From Streptomyces sp. Ru62 (GTDB lineage: Bacteria; Actinomycetota; Actinomycetes; Streptomycetales; Streptomycetaceae): a stretch of DNA of 64,000 nucleotides. The notes under the pieces are model-generated. The model worked only from the letters and a program-made list of their open reading frames with translations. It was not told where the DNA came from and ran no database searches. Below are positions 8,818 through 18,027 of the stretch, piece after piece. A program made the position numbers and the translations under genes. Position 1 is the first letter of the stretch. Every line of letters begins with the position of its first letter. Location of the stretch: positions 420,963 through 484,962 of the forward strand of contig NZ_PQSU01000002.1 in NCBI RefSeq assembly GCF_002920615.1. The letters run 5' to 3'.

Positions 8818-10572
8818 ATGCCGCGCATACGCTCTGTCGCCACCTCCGCCGCGGGGGTCAACCGCCGTACCGTCCTCGCCGCCGCCGGAGCGGTCTCGCT
8901 CTCCGCGGGCGTCGGCTACGCCCTGCGCCCGGCCGACGGCCAGGCCGTCACCGTCGCCGGCACCGAGGAGACGGTGGTTGCCTCCTCCCGCAAGGCGCCC
9001 GCGGCCCCTCTCGCCCCGTACACCAAGGGCACCACCCTGGCGAGCGTCGCCATGCCGCGCGGCGGTTCCAGCTACCGCCGGCTCGGCGAGGGACCCGGCT
9101 GGAAGCGCGTCGTGCGCGGCGACCTGGCCGCGCCCCACTCCGGCCGCGAGAGCCGCCGCACCGCGCTGGCCGCGTTCGTCCAGCTCACGGACCTGCACCT
9201 GATGGACAGCCAGCACCCACTGCGCTGGGAGTTCCTGCGGTCCGCCGACCGGCACACCTGGCGCCAGCAGGAGGCGCTCACCGTGCACGGCGCCATCTCC
9301 CTCGTGGAGCGGGTCAACGCGCTGCGGGGCGCCCCCGTCACCGGTTCCCCGCTCCACTTCGCGATGACGACCGGCGACAACACGGACAACAATGCCCACT
9401 CCGAGCTGGAGTGGTACATGAAGGTCATGAGCGGCGGGCGCATCACCCCCAACACCGGTGACCGCCGCCACTACGAGGGCGTCCTCAACAGCGGCCTCAA
9501 GCAGTACTGGCAGCCCGACTCGGACCTGCGCGACTCCGACAAGCTGCTCGGCTTTCCCCACCTGCCGGGATTCCTGGCCGCCGCGATCCGCGAGGTGCAC
9601 AGCCCCGGCCTCAACCTGCCGTGGTACTCCACCGTCGGCAACCACGACGCTCTGGGGATGGGTACCTACGGGCACGGCGACCCGTATCTCGCGGAGTTCG
9701 CCGTCGGCGGCAAGAAGCTCATGAGCCTGCCGGAGTCCGAGGCCAAGAAGGTCCTGGACGCGATCGACAACGCCAAGGACCCGAAGGGCACGCTGCTGCG
9801 CGACATCCTCAAGGCCCACGCCCGCTCCATGCGGTCGGTCACCCCGGACGAGCGGCGCGCGCCGTACACGGTCCGCGACTACCTCAAGGCCCACCTGGAC
9901 CCGGCCCACGCCGGCCGCGGCCCGGTCGGCCACGGCTACTCCTCCGCCACCCTCGACGCGGGCACCCAGTACTACAGCTTCCGCATCGCCGACGACGTCA
10001 TCGGCATCAGCATCGACACCACCGACCCGGGCGGGCACTACGAGGGGTCCATCGGCACCGCCCAGCTGAACTGGCTGGACAAGACCCTCAAGGACAACAA
10101 GGGCTCCTACGCCGTCGTCTTCAGCCACCACACCAGCAAGTCGATGACGAACACCCGCCCCGACCCGGCCCGTCCCGGCGAGCGCCGGCACAACGGGGCC
10201 GAGCTGCTGTCCCTCCTGGGCCACCACGCCAACGTGCTGGCCTGGGTGAACGGCCACCTGCACCGCAACCTCATCACCCCGCACACCATGTCCGGCGGCG
10301 GATCCTTCTGGGAGATCACCACCGCTTCGCACGTCGACCACCCGCAGCTCGCCCGCGTCATCGAGCTGGTGGACAACAAGGACGGCACGCTGTCGGTCTT
10401 CACCACGCTGGTGGAGTCCGCGGCCCCGCACCGCACCGACTTCTCGGACCTCAGCCAGACCGGCCTGGCGGCCCTCTACCGCGAGCTGTCCTTCAACGCC
10501 CGGGGCGGCAAGCAGAACCTCGCCGGGAGCGCCTCGGACCGCAACACCGAGCTGGTGCTGAAGAAGGGCTGA
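8818..10572 (+). CDS. Exported metallophosphoesterase (TIGR03767-like)
   Basis: This 584-residue protein has a Tat-type leader (VNRRTVLAAAGAVSLSAG). Calcineurin-like metal motifs appear in order: QLTDLHLMDSQH, TTGDNTDNNAHSE, VGNHDALG, VFSHHTSK and NGHLHRN. These are the D-x-H, GDxxD, GNHD, H and GHxH elements of the two-metal centre. Length and leader fit the actinobacterial family named for P. acnes PPA1498. The start at 8818 follows GGGGAGACC; earlier in-frame codons lack a ribosome-binding site. It probably acts outside the cell on phosphate mono- or diesters; the substrate is unknown. The next gene is another exported enzyme 95 bases downstream. Confidence 0.92.
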   Translation: MPRIRSVATSAAGVNRRTVLAAAGAVSLSAGVGYALRPADGQAVTVAGTEETVVASSRKAPAAPLAPYTKGTTLASVAMPRGGSSYRRLGEGPGWKRVVRGDLAAPHSGRESRRTALAAFVQLTDLHLMDSQHPLRWEFLRSADRHTWRQQEALTVHGAISLVERVNALRGAPVTGSPLHFAMTTGDNTDNNAHSELEWYMKVMSGGRITPNTGDRRHYEGVLNSGLKQYWQPDSDLRDSDKLLGFPHLPGFLAAAIREVHSPGLNLPWYSTVGNHDALGMGTYGHGDPYLAEFAVGGKKLMSLPESEAKKVLDAIDNAKDPKGTLLRDILKAHARSMRSVTPDERRAPYTVRDYLKAHLDPAHAGRGPVGHGYSSATLDAGTQYYSFRIADDVIGISIDTTDPGGHYEGSIGTAQLNWLDKTLKDNKGSYAVVFSHHTSKSMTNTRPDPARPGERRHNGAELLSLLGHHANVLAWVNGHLHRNLITPHTMSGGGSFWEITTASHVDHPQLARVIELVDNKDGTLSVFTTLVESAAPHRTDFSDLSQTGLAALYRELSFNARGGKQNLAGSASDRNTELVLKKG

Positions 10573-10667
10573 CATTCACTCAACCGGCGTACACCGAGGC
10601 AACCTTCGCAGAACAGTCACCGGTCCCTTCCCCCGACCGCACCCGCACACCACAGGTTGGGGAAGAC

Positions 10668-11795
10668 ATGCGCGCACGCACAGCTCTGGTGGGCAGCACC
10701 GCCCTGCTCCTCTCGGCGGCCCTGGCGGGACCGGCCGTCGCGGCCGGCCCCGCACCCCACGAGCGCACCCGCGAGGCCGTCGAGGCGGCGGTCGCGGCCG
10801 GTGTCCCCGGCGCGACCGTCACCGCGCGGGACGGCCACGGCGTCTGGTCCGCCACCGCGGGGGTGGGCGACACCCGCACGGGTGCGCCGCGCTCGCCCGC
10901 CGACCGCTTCCGCGTCGCCAGCATCACCAAGTCCTTCGTCGCCACCGTCCTGCTCCAGCTGGAGGCGGAGGGCCGGCTCTCGCTCGGCGACCCGGTGGAC
11001 CGGTGGCTGCCGGGCGTGGTCCGCGGCCACGGCCACGACGGCCGCCGGATCACCGTCCGGCAGCTGCTGAACCACACCAGCGGCATCCACGACTACCTCG
11101 CCGACCCCGGTTTCAGCAGCGCCTACTTCACCAAGGAAGGATTCTTCCGGCACCGCTACGACACGCTCACCCCGCGGGACCTGGTGGACTTCGCCATGCG
11201 GCACGCACCGGACTTCGCGCCGGGCACCTCCTGGCGGTACTCCAACACCAACTACGTCCTCGCCGGGATGGTGATCGAGGAGGTCACGGGCCGGTCGTAC
11301 GCCACCGAGATCAACCGCCGGATCATCGCCCCGCTGCACCTGAGGGCGACCTCCGTGCCGGGCACGCGGGTCACCCTGCCCCGACCGAGCAGCAGGGCGT
11401 ACTCGACGTTCAGGATCCCCGGCGGCCCGGCGTACGACGTCACGGACCTCAACCCGTCCATGGCCTCCTCCGCCGGAGAGATGATCTCTGACTCCGCCGA
11501 CCTGTCCCGCTTCTACGGCGCCCTGCTCGGCGGCGAGCTGCTCCCGGCCCGGCAGCTGAAGGAGATGAAGACGACGGTGGCCACGGAGGCCGACACCCCC
11601 CGCACCCGGTACGGCCTCGGGCTCATGAACACCCGGCTGAGCTGCGGCGTTCACGTCTGGGGTCATGACGGCGGCATTCACGGCTCGGCGTCCGAGGCGG
11701 CGTCGACGGCGGACGGCCGGCACTCCGTGGCGGTCAACTTCAACGGGGACTGGGCCGGGGACACGGTGGACGTGATGGAGAAGGAATTCTGTTAG
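10668..11795 (+). CDS. Secreted serine hydrolase, beta-lactamase/D,D-carboxypeptidase (class C) family
   Basis: This 375-residue protein starts with a Sec signal peptide (residues 1-26, ending AVAAGPAP). The SxxK motif is SITK in FRVASITKSFVATVLLQ. The second motif is YSN in WRYSNTNYVLAG, and the third element is HDGG in WGHDGGIHG. This is the pattern of S12 D-alanyl-D-alanine carboxypeptidases and esterases such as the Streptomyces R61 enzyme. It probably trims peptidoglycan stem peptides or hydrolyses esters outside the membrane. ATG at 10668 has a TTGGGGAAG site 5' of it. Resistance to beta-lactams cannot be inferred from the sequence. Confidence 0.92.
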   Translation: MRARTALVGSTALLLSAALAGPAVAAGPAPHERTREAVEAAVAAGVPGATVTARDGHGVWSATAGVGDTRTGAPRSPADRFRVASITKSFVATVLLQLEAEGRLSLGDPVDRWLPGVVRGHGHDGRRITVRQLLNHTSGIHDYLADPGFSSAYFTKEGFFRHRYDTLTPRDLVDFAMRHAPDFAPGTSWRYSNTNYVLAGMVIEEVTGRSYATEINRRIIAPLHLRATSVPGTRVTLPRPSSRAYSTFRIPGGPAYDVTDLNPSMASSAGEMISDSADLSRFYGALLGGELLPARQLKEMKTTVATEADTPRTRYGLGLMNTRLSCGVHVWGHDGGIHGSASEAASTADGRHSVAVNFNGDWAGDTVDVMEKEFC

Positions 11796-11879
11796 CCAAC
11801 GTTTCGTACGTGTAGTTCCGCGTTAACTCGCGCGCAATGTCCGTACCGCCTCATATCGGCTAACCCGCTGTTCACGGGG

Positions 11880-13121
11880 ATGGCTCGATTTTTGTGCAAG
11901 GCGGGTGGTCGTGTGCGCGCGAGGCACGGACTGCGTGTGCTGTCGGTCTACGAGGGCTTCTTCTCCGGAGGGGCCCGGATCGTGCACTCCGACGTCGTTC
12001 TGGGACTGGCCGAGGGCGGCCAGTCCCATCAGGTGCTCAGCATCCACGGCGAGGTCCACCGCGAGGCCACCCGGCAGCGCATGGAGGACGACGCCTGCTA
12101 CCGGGCGCTGACCGCCGGCGGCGTCGGCGTCACCTCGCTCGGCCGCACCGCGGGGCTGGTGGACGGCACGGTCGCGGCGAACGTTTTCAGCGGACCCGAG
12201 CTGGCCGAAACCGCGCGGTCCATGGCCGCGGCGGACGTCATCCTGTCGCTGAAGGAGCAGCCGCTGGCGCTGATCGACCAGGCCGGGCTGCCCCGCCGCC
12301 CGGTCGTGGTCTGCCTGCACCGCTCCGACCCGGAGAACCAGGGACCGGCGCTGACCGAGCTGAAGGCCGCGATCGCCGACGGCACCGTGGTGGCCTGCGT
12401 GTGCTGCGCCGAGTCCACCCGGGACGCCTACGCGGCGGCCGGCGTCCCGCGCGAGCTGCTGCACGTCATCCCCAACGGGGTCGACCTGCTCCGCTTCCGC
12501 CCGGACCCGGCCGCCCGGGTGGCGTTCCGCGCCTCCCTGGACATCCCGGCCCACGCACCGGTGACCGTCTTCGCGGCCCGCTACGCCGCGATGAAGAACG
12601 TCCCGCTCTTCCTGCGCGCCGCCCGCGCCTGGCTCGCCCGCGAGCCCGAGGGGCACGTCCTGATGTGCGGCGCGGGCATGAACGGCACCAACCCGGCACT
12701 GTGGGCCGACATCGAGATCGCGTTCGGCGCGGACCGGCACCTCGCGGAGCGGGTGCGCCTGCTCGGCGTACGCCATGACATGGAGACCGTGTACGCCGCC
12801 GCCGACGTCGTCGCCCTCACCTCCGCCTCCGGGGAGGCGGCGCCGCTGTGCCTGATCGAGGGCATGATGTGCGGCGCGGTCCCGGTGACGACGGACGTGG
12901 GCGACAGCGCGGAGATCGTCCGGGGCCACGGGTTCGTGACCCCGCAGGATCCCGAGGCCATCGCCCTGGCCTGGTCGGCCGCGGTCGCCGACCGCGCCGT
13001 ACTGGCCCCGGCGCTCGCGGCGAGCCGCGAACGCTTCAGCCGTACGCGCATGATCGCGGCGTACGCCGCGCTGCTCGACGGCGTGCACACGAAGGCCTCG
13101 CGCCTGCCCGAGCCGCTGTAG
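11880..13121 (+). CDS. Family 4-type glycosyltransferase
   Basis: This 413-residue cytosolic protein has a GT-B fold. The N-terminal half has a glycine-rich loop (YEGFFSGGARIVHSD). The C-terminal half has the nucleotide-sugar site: IPNGVDLLRF, FAARYAAMKNVPLFLRAA and the EX7E motif GEAAPLCLIEGM, followed by GDSAEIV. The ATG at 11880 has ACGGGG directly abutting it. GTG at 11913 with GGCGGGTGG upstream is an alternative start that removes 11 residues. The donor and acceptor are unknown and no other glycan genes adjoin it. It converges on the SGNH gene with only three bases between stops and no room for a terminator. Confidence 0.88.
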   Translation: MARFLCKAGGRVRARHGLRVLSVYEGFFSGGARIVHSDVVLGLAEGGQSHQVLSIHGEVHREATRQRMEDDACYRALTAGGVGVTSLGRTAGLVDGTVAANVFSGPELAETARSMAAADVILSLKEQPLALIDQAGLPRRPVVVCLHRSDPENQGPALTELKAAIADGTVVACVCCAESTRDAYAAAGVPRELLHVIPNGVDLLRFRPDPAARVAFRASLDIPAHAPVTVFAARYAAMKNVPLFLRAARAWLAREPEGHVLMCGAGMNGTNPALWADIEIAFGADRHLAERVRLLGVRHDMETVYAAADVVALTSASGEAAPLCLIEGMMCGAVPVTTDVGDSAEIVRGHGFVTPQDPEAIALAWSAAVADRAVLAPALAASRERFSRTRMIAAYAALLDGVHTKASRLPEPL

Positions 13122-13124
13122 CGG

Positions 13125-13934
13125 TCACGCCACCCGGGTGAGCACCGGGAGGTAGCCGAGGGACTGTCCCGGCGCCGTCGGGTGGTACGACTCGGTGATC
13201 GCCAGCACGTCGACACCGCGCAGCCAGGGCCGGGACGAGCAGATCTCGTGCCCGGCGAAGGCGGCGGTGACGTCGGCGAACGTGAACCCGTGGGCGGTGG
13301 CGCGCTGGGCGATCACGGCGTTGAGGTGGTCCACGGCGTCGTTCAGCGTGGCGCGTTCGCCGTCCGGGAGGCCCAGCGCGCAGGCGCCCTGGAGGTGGTA
13401 CAGGTGCGGGTAGCCGAGCACCACGACACGGGCGGCGGGGGCCCGGCTCCGGATGGCCGAGTAGAGCCGGTCGAGGGCGGCGGAGAGGGACCCGTCGATC
13501 GTGGTGCGGGCCCGGGAGACGGCGGACAGGCAGCCATCGCTGCCGCCCAGCGCGCACTTCGCGATGACGGAGACGAAGCCCGAGTCGCTGCCGCCGACAG
13601 TGAGCGTGACCAGCCCGGTGCGCGGGCTGAGGTGGCCGAGCTGGCTGGTCAGGACGTCGTCGGCGCCCGCGCCGTTGCACGCGGCGAAGGTGAAGGACGC
13701 CGGTGCGTGGGCCTCGGCCCACAGCACGGGGAAGGCCCGGCTGCTGCGCTTGCACTCCTTGCCGGAGTCCAGGTAGTCGCCGGCTCCGGCACCGGAGGAG
13801 TAGGAGTCGCCGAGGGCCACGTAGCCGCCGGCCACGGTGCGGGGGGCCACTTGTGCCGTCGCGGGATCGGCGAACGCGCACGCGGCCGCGAGGAGGAGGG
13901 AGCACGCGCCTGCCGCTATTCGGGGGTGTCTCAT
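13125..13934 (-). CDS. Secreted SGNH/GDSL-family hydrolase (lipase/esterase)
   Basis: This 269-residue protein has a signal peptide (residues 1-28, ending DPATAQ). Block I is ALGDSYSSGAG with the nucleophilic Ser. Block III contains TVGGSDSGF in place of the usual GGND. Block V is ESYHPTAPGQ with the catalytic His. Six cysteines in the mature chain (KECKRSS, FAACNGA, AKCALGGSDGCL, GACALG, HEICSS) fit the three disulfides of extracellular Streptomyces SGNH lipases. ATG at 13934 follows GAGGAGAG. It probably acts on esters outside the cell. Confidence 0.92.
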   Translation of the reverse strand: MRHPRIAAGACSLLLAAACAFADPATAQVAPRTVAGGYVALGDSYSSGAGAGDYLDSGKECKRSSRAFPVLWAEAHAPASFTFAACNGAGADDVLTSQLGHLSPRTGLVTLTVGGSDSGFVSVIAKCALGGSDGCLSAVSRARTTIDGSLSAALDRLYSAIRSRAPAARVVVLGYPHLYHLQGACALGLPDGERATLNDAVDHLNAVIAQRATAHGFTFADVTAAFAGHEICSSRPWLRGVDVLAITESYHPTAPGQSLGYLPVLTRVA

Positions 13935-14041
13935 GACTCTCCTCTACCGTGGCCCGCCCCCGCCCCGCCCGCCCTGCTCGTCCGTTCCGGTGACTGCTCA
14001 CCCGGCCGGCGCAGCAGAACAGGACAAGCGGGCGGCCGTCG

Positions 14042-15103
14042 CTACCGGGGCAGCACCACGACGTACGCGGCCGGGTCGCGGTCCCCGGACGCCATCAGCG
14101 CGGTCCGCACCACGGCGGCCTGCTGCTCCATGGAGTCCCGCAGCTTCCTGGGCGTGAGGTACACGACCGTGATGCCGAGACGTTCCAGGTGCTCGCGTTT
14201 GCGGGCGTACTCGGACCACAGCGCGTCGTCGTCCTGCCCCTGGCCCTGCCGATGGCCTTGCCGGGGCGCGCGGGTGTCGAGTTCCACGGCGACCGCCTGG
14301 TCCGGCCAGTAGGCGTCCAAGCCGCCCAGGTGCGGGCCGCCGGGCAGGCGCAGGTCGACGTTCCAGACCGGGTCGGGCAGGCCGTACTCGCGGACCATCC
14401 GGTACAGGCGGTCCTCGGCGATCGAGCGGCCCTCCGCGAGCAGCGCGTCCACGGCGTCCACCACGTGCGGGCGGTTCAGCAGCTTGGCGCAGGTCAGCTC
14501 CCGGACTACCGCCGCCGGTTCGCAGTGGCCGCCGCGCACCGCCTCGGTCAGCAGCCGCCGCACCGCCTCGGCGTCCCTCAGCTCCGCCACCGCGTCCGCC
14601 AGCGCCCGGGGCACCGGTGCCACCGGCAGGCCGGTCACCGCCTGGGGGGCGGGCAGATCGGAGGTGCGCAGGACGCGGACGTAACCGGCGGAGCGCAGCC
14701 GGCGCTGGCGCGGGACCAGGACGTCCACGTGGTCCAGGGTGGTCAGCGACGGGGTCGACGAGAAGCCGTGCAGGGTCAGCGCCGCCAGCCCGGTGAGCAC
14801 CGCCTCGTGGTACAGCGGCCGGTGCGGGCTCCCGGCCGTCGGCTGGACCGGGACGCCCGGCTCCGTCGCGCGGGCCGCGTACAGCAGGGCCCCGTGCAGC
14901 CGCTCCTCGCCGGTGGGCGGGCCGGGGTGCAGCAGGATCACGTGGGGGAGCAGCTCCCGCCAGGGGCCGTCGGGGCGGCACTGCTCGGCCAGTTCCGCCG
15001 TCGTCACGCCGTGGGCGCGCAACTGGGCGGCCGTCAGGACGCGGCGGTGGACGTCGGAGAGGTGGCTCAGCGGGCGGGGGGAGAGCGGGGTGTTGTGGGT
15101 CAT
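14042..15103 (-). CDS. AbiEi-like winged-helix protein with C-terminal endonuclease-like domain
   Basis: In this 353-residue protein, the N-terminal 70 residues resemble the AbiEi/type-IV antitoxin winged helix (RRVLTAAQLRAHGVTTAEL). The middle part (LTGLAALTLHGF, VDVLVPRQRRLRSAGYVRV) follows the same family. The C-terminal 110 residues look like a DUF559/Vsr-type PD-(D/E)xK fold: EYGLPDPVWNVDLRLPG, LDAYWPDQAVAVELDTR and REHLERLGITVVYLTPRKL. The candidate acidic and Lys residues suggest a nuclease but are not proven active. No cognate AbiEii nucleotidyltransferase toxin gene lies beside it, so it may be a stand-alone regulator. ATG at 15103 is chosen over an upstream in-frame extension. Confidence 0.65.
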   Translation of the reverse strand: MTHNTPLSPRPLSHLSDVHRRVLTAAQLRAHGVTTAELAEQCRPDGPWRELLPHVILLHPGPPTGEERLHGALLYAARATEPGVPVQPTAGSPHRPLYHEAVLTGLAALTLHGFSSTPSLTTLDHVDVLVPRQRRLRSAGYVRVLRTSDLPAPQAVTGLPVAPVPRALADAVAELRDAEAVRRLLTEAVRGGHCEPAAVVRELTCAKLLNRPHVVDAVDALLAEGRSIAEDRLYRMVREYGLPDPVWNVDLRLPGGPHLGGLDAYWPDQAVAVELDTRAPRQGHRQGQGQDDDALWSEYARKREHLERLGITVVYLTPRKLRDSMEQQAAVVRTALMASGDRDPAAYVVVLPR

Positions 15104-15217
15104 GGCCTCGGGATTCCCGCCCCCGGTGCGGACCGTAACCGCTGTTACACGGCCGTCGAGAAATGCGGACAAGGCGGGACTAAAGGTCAGGTGTTCGGAT
15201 GCCGAGTAGGGAAGCAA

Positions 15218-15251
15218 AACCCCTGGTCCGATCGGGTGCGGACCAGGGGTT
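15218..15251 (-). terminator. Intrinsic terminator of pepN
   Basis: A perfect 13-bp stem (AACCCCTGGTCCG paired with CGGACCAGGGGTT) has an 8-base loop. It lies 60 bases beyond the pepN stop and is followed on the minus strand by TT. Confidence 0.8.
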
Positions 15252-15310
15252 ACGGCTATGTTTGCCCGAATTTCGTAACGGTCACCGACCGGGCAAGCTC
15301 AGGCCAAAGC

Positions 15311-17890
15311 TCACCGGCCGGCCGCCGCGTCGCACTCCTGCGCGCGCAGCGCCCGCGCCAGGTCGTCCCGCGCCTCCAGCACCAGCCGGCGCAGCGCCGG
15401 CGCCGCGTCCCGGTGCGCCTCCAGCCACGCGTCCGTCGCGTCCAGCGTCTCCGGCCGGTCCTGGTACGCCGGGAACAGACCCCGCACCACGTCCATGCCG
15501 ATCTGGATCGACCGCTCCCGCCACACCCGCTCGATCGCCGCGAAGTACAGCTGCGCGTACGGCGCGGTCAGCTCCCGCTGGGACGGCTGCTGGAAGCCCG
15601 AGATCGTCGCCTCCACCAGCGCGTTCGACAGCGCGTCGGACTCCACCACCTGCGCCCACGCCTGCGCCTTGACCGGCGCCGACGGCCGCGCGGCCAGACA
15701 GCGCACCTGGTGCCGCTTGCCGGACGCCGTGTCGTCCCGGACCAGCTCCGACGCCAGCACCGACTCGTCCGCCGCCCCGTGCGCGGCCAGCGGCTCCAGG
15801 AACGCCCAGCGCAGCTCCTGGTCCACCTCCAGCCCGTCGATCTCGACCGTGCCGTCCAGCAGGTCCGTCAGCAGCTTCAGGTCCGGCTCGGCGGACGCCA
15901 CGGAGGCGAAGAACCGCGCCCACGCGAGCTGGTGCTCACTGCCCGGCTCCGCCTCCCGCAGCTCCCGCAGCGCCCCCTCGGCCAGCAGCTCCCCGCCGGT
16001 CTCCCGCCAGTCCGGCGCCGCGTAGTGCGCCAGCGCGGAGTTCGCCCAGGCGTGCAGCATCTGCAGCACCCCGATGTCCGACTCGCGGCCAGCGAAGCGC
16101 AGCACGAGATCGATGAAGTCCCGCGCCGGCAGCAGCGCGTCCCGGGTCATGTTCCACAGCGCCGACCAGCACAGCGCGCGGGCCAGCGGATCGGTGAGCG
16201 CGCCCAGGTGCGTGCGCAGCGTGGCCAGCGAGGTCTCGTCGAACCGGACCTTGCAGTAGGTCAGGTCGTCGTCGTTGACCAGCACCAGCTCCGGTGCCTC
16301 GGCGCCCGCCAGCTCCGCCACCACCGTGCGCGGCTCGTGCACGTCCGTCTCCACGCGCGCGTACCGCTCCACCGCGCCCTCGGGCGTACGCCGGTACAGG
16401 CCCACCGCGATCCGGTGCGGGCGCAGCTCCGGGTGCGACTCCGGGGCCTCCTGGAGAATCGCCAGCTCGGCGATCCTCCCGCCCTCGGTGTCCAGCAGCA
16501 CCTGCGGGGTCAGCGAGTTCACCCCGGCCGTCTGGAGCCACGACGCCGCCCACGCCGTCATGTCCCGGCCGCTGGTCTCCGCCAGCACCGACAGCAGGTC
16601 GCCGAGGCGCGTGTTGCCGTACGCGTTCCGCTTGAAGTAGCGCCGGGAGCCCTCCAGGAACGCGTCCTGGCCGACGTACGCCACCAGCTGCTTGAGCACC
16701 GAGGCGCCCTTGGCGTAGGTGATGCCGTCGAAGTTCAGCTTGGCGTCCTCCAGGTCGCGGATGTCCGCGGTGATCGGGTGCGTGGACGGCAGCTGGTCCG
16801 CGCGGTACGCCCAGGCCTTGCGGCGGTTGGCGAAGGTGATCCACGCGTCCTTGAAGCGGGTCGCGCCCACGCATCCGAAGGTGCCCATGAAGTCCGCGAA
16901 GGACTCCTTCAGCCACAGGTCGTCCCACCACTCCATGGTGACCAGGTCGCCGAACCACATGTGCGCCATCTCGTGCAGGATGACGTTGGCCCGCGCCTCG
17001 TACGACGCCTGCGTCACCTTCCCGCGGAAGATGTACTCCTCGCGGAAGGTCACCAGACCCGGGTTCTCCATCGCGCCGAGGTTGTACTCGGGCACGAACG
17101 CCTGGTCGTACTTCCCGAACGGGTACGGGTAGTTGAAGTGGTCGTGGAAGAAGTCCAGGCCCTGCTTGGTCACCAGGAACACGTCGTCCGCGTCGAAGTG
17201 CGGCGCGAGACCCTTGCGGCACATCGCGCCGAGCGGGATCTCCAGCTTCGTGCCGTCCTCGAAGGTCCGGGTGTAGGAGTCCGTCACATAGTGGTACGGG
17301 CCCGCCACCACGCACGTGATGTACGTCGAGATCGGCTTCGTCTCCGCGAACCGCCAGACCCCGTCGGCGAGTTCACCGGCGCCGTTGCTCCACACCGTCC
17401 AGCCCTCCGGCGCCCGCACCTCGAAGCGGTACGGCGCCTTCAGGTCCGGCTGCTCGAAGTTCGCGAACACGCGGCGGGCGTCGGCCGGCTCGTACTGCGT
17501 GTACAGGTAGACCTCGCCGTCCTCCGGGTCGACGAAGCGGTGCAGACCCTCGCCGGTGCGGGAGTAGGCGCACCGCGCGTCCACGACCAGCTCGTTCTCG
17601 GCGGCCAGGTCCTCCAGCGTGATCCGGGAGCCGTCGAACACCTCGCCCGGGTCCAGGTCCCGCCCGTTCAGCGACACGGACGTCACGCTCGGCGCGACCA
17701 GATCGGCGAAGCTGGACGCGCCCGGCTCGTTGCAGCGGAAGCGGATCGTGGTCACCGAACGGAACGTGCGCGGCTCGCCGCCCGCGTCGCCGACGGCTGA
17801 CCGCAGGTCCAGGGACACCTCGTAGCCGTCGACGGACAGCAGGGCGGCCCGCTCCCGGGCCTCGTCGCGGGACAGATTCTCACCGGGCAC
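15311..17890 (-). CDS. pepN: Aminopeptidase N (M1 zinc metallopeptidase)
   Basis: This 859-residue cytosolic aminopeptidase removes N-terminal residues from peptides. The exopeptidase motif GAMEN is at about 272-276. The zinc site HEMAHMW (His306, His310) is followed after 18 residues by Glu329 in LKESFADF. The N-terminal beta domain begins ENLSRDEARERAALLSVDGY, as in Streptomyces lividans PepN, and the C-terminal ERAP1-like helical domain is complete. GTG at 17890 is preferred, since GAGGGA is 9 bases upstream; the GTG at 17899 abuts that site. Length matches the family. It is divergent from the thioredoxin-fold gene at 18028. Confidence 0.96.
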   Translation of the reverse strand: MPGENLSRDEARERAALLSVDGYEVSLDLRSAVGDAGGEPRTFRSVTTIRFRCNEPGASSFADLVAPSVTSVSLNGRDLDPGEVFDGSRITLEDLAAENELVVDARCAYSRTGEGLHRFVDPEDGEVYLYTQYEPADARRVFANFEQPDLKAPYRFEVRAPEGWTVWSNGAGELADGVWRFAETKPISTYITCVVAGPYHYVTDSYTRTFEDGTKLEIPLGAMCRKGLAPHFDADDVFLVTKQGLDFFHDHFNYPYPFGKYDQAFVPEYNLGAMENPGLVTFREEYIFRGKVTQASYEARANVILHEMAHMWFGDLVTMEWWDDLWLKESFADFMGTFGCVGATRFKDAWITFANRRKAWAYRADQLPSTHPITADIRDLEDAKLNFDGITYAKGASVLKQLVAYVGQDAFLEGSRRYFKRNAYGNTRLGDLLSVLAETSGRDMTAWAASWLQTAGVNSLTPQVLLDTEGGRIAELAILQEAPESHPELRPHRIAVGLYRRTPEGAVERYARVETDVHEPRTVVAELAGAEAPELVLVNDDDLTYCKVRFDETSLATLRTHLGALTDPLARALCWSALWNMTRDALLPARDFIDLVLRFAGRESDIGVLQMLHAWANSALAHYAAPDWRETGGELLAEGALRELREAEPGSEHQLAWARFFASVASAEPDLKLLTDLLDGTVEIDGLEVDQELRWAFLEPLAAHGAADESVLASELVRDDTASGKRHQVRCLAARPSAPVKAQAWAQVVESDALSNALVEATISGFQQPSQRELTAPYAQLYFAAIERVWRERSIQIGMDVVRGLFPAYQDRPETLDATDAWLEAHRDAAPALRRLVLEARDDLARALRAQECDAAAGR

Positions 17891-18027
17891 GGACGGCACT
17901 CCCTCGTGATCGCGTGGATGGCGGCTGAACAGCACCGATCCTGCCATGTGCTCCTGACGGGGGTGACGGGGAATGGCACGGCCGGCGGCGGCGTTTCCCC
18001 GAGAAAGTGTTCCCCGTGAGGAGAGAC

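Noticed and set aside
14189..17800. A 1203-codon open frame antisense to pepN and its neighbour
   Set aside because: It mirrors the real genes with Arg/Val/Gly/Leu-rich composition, has no ribosome-binding site and no recognisable domain. Such long antisense frames are expected at this GC content.
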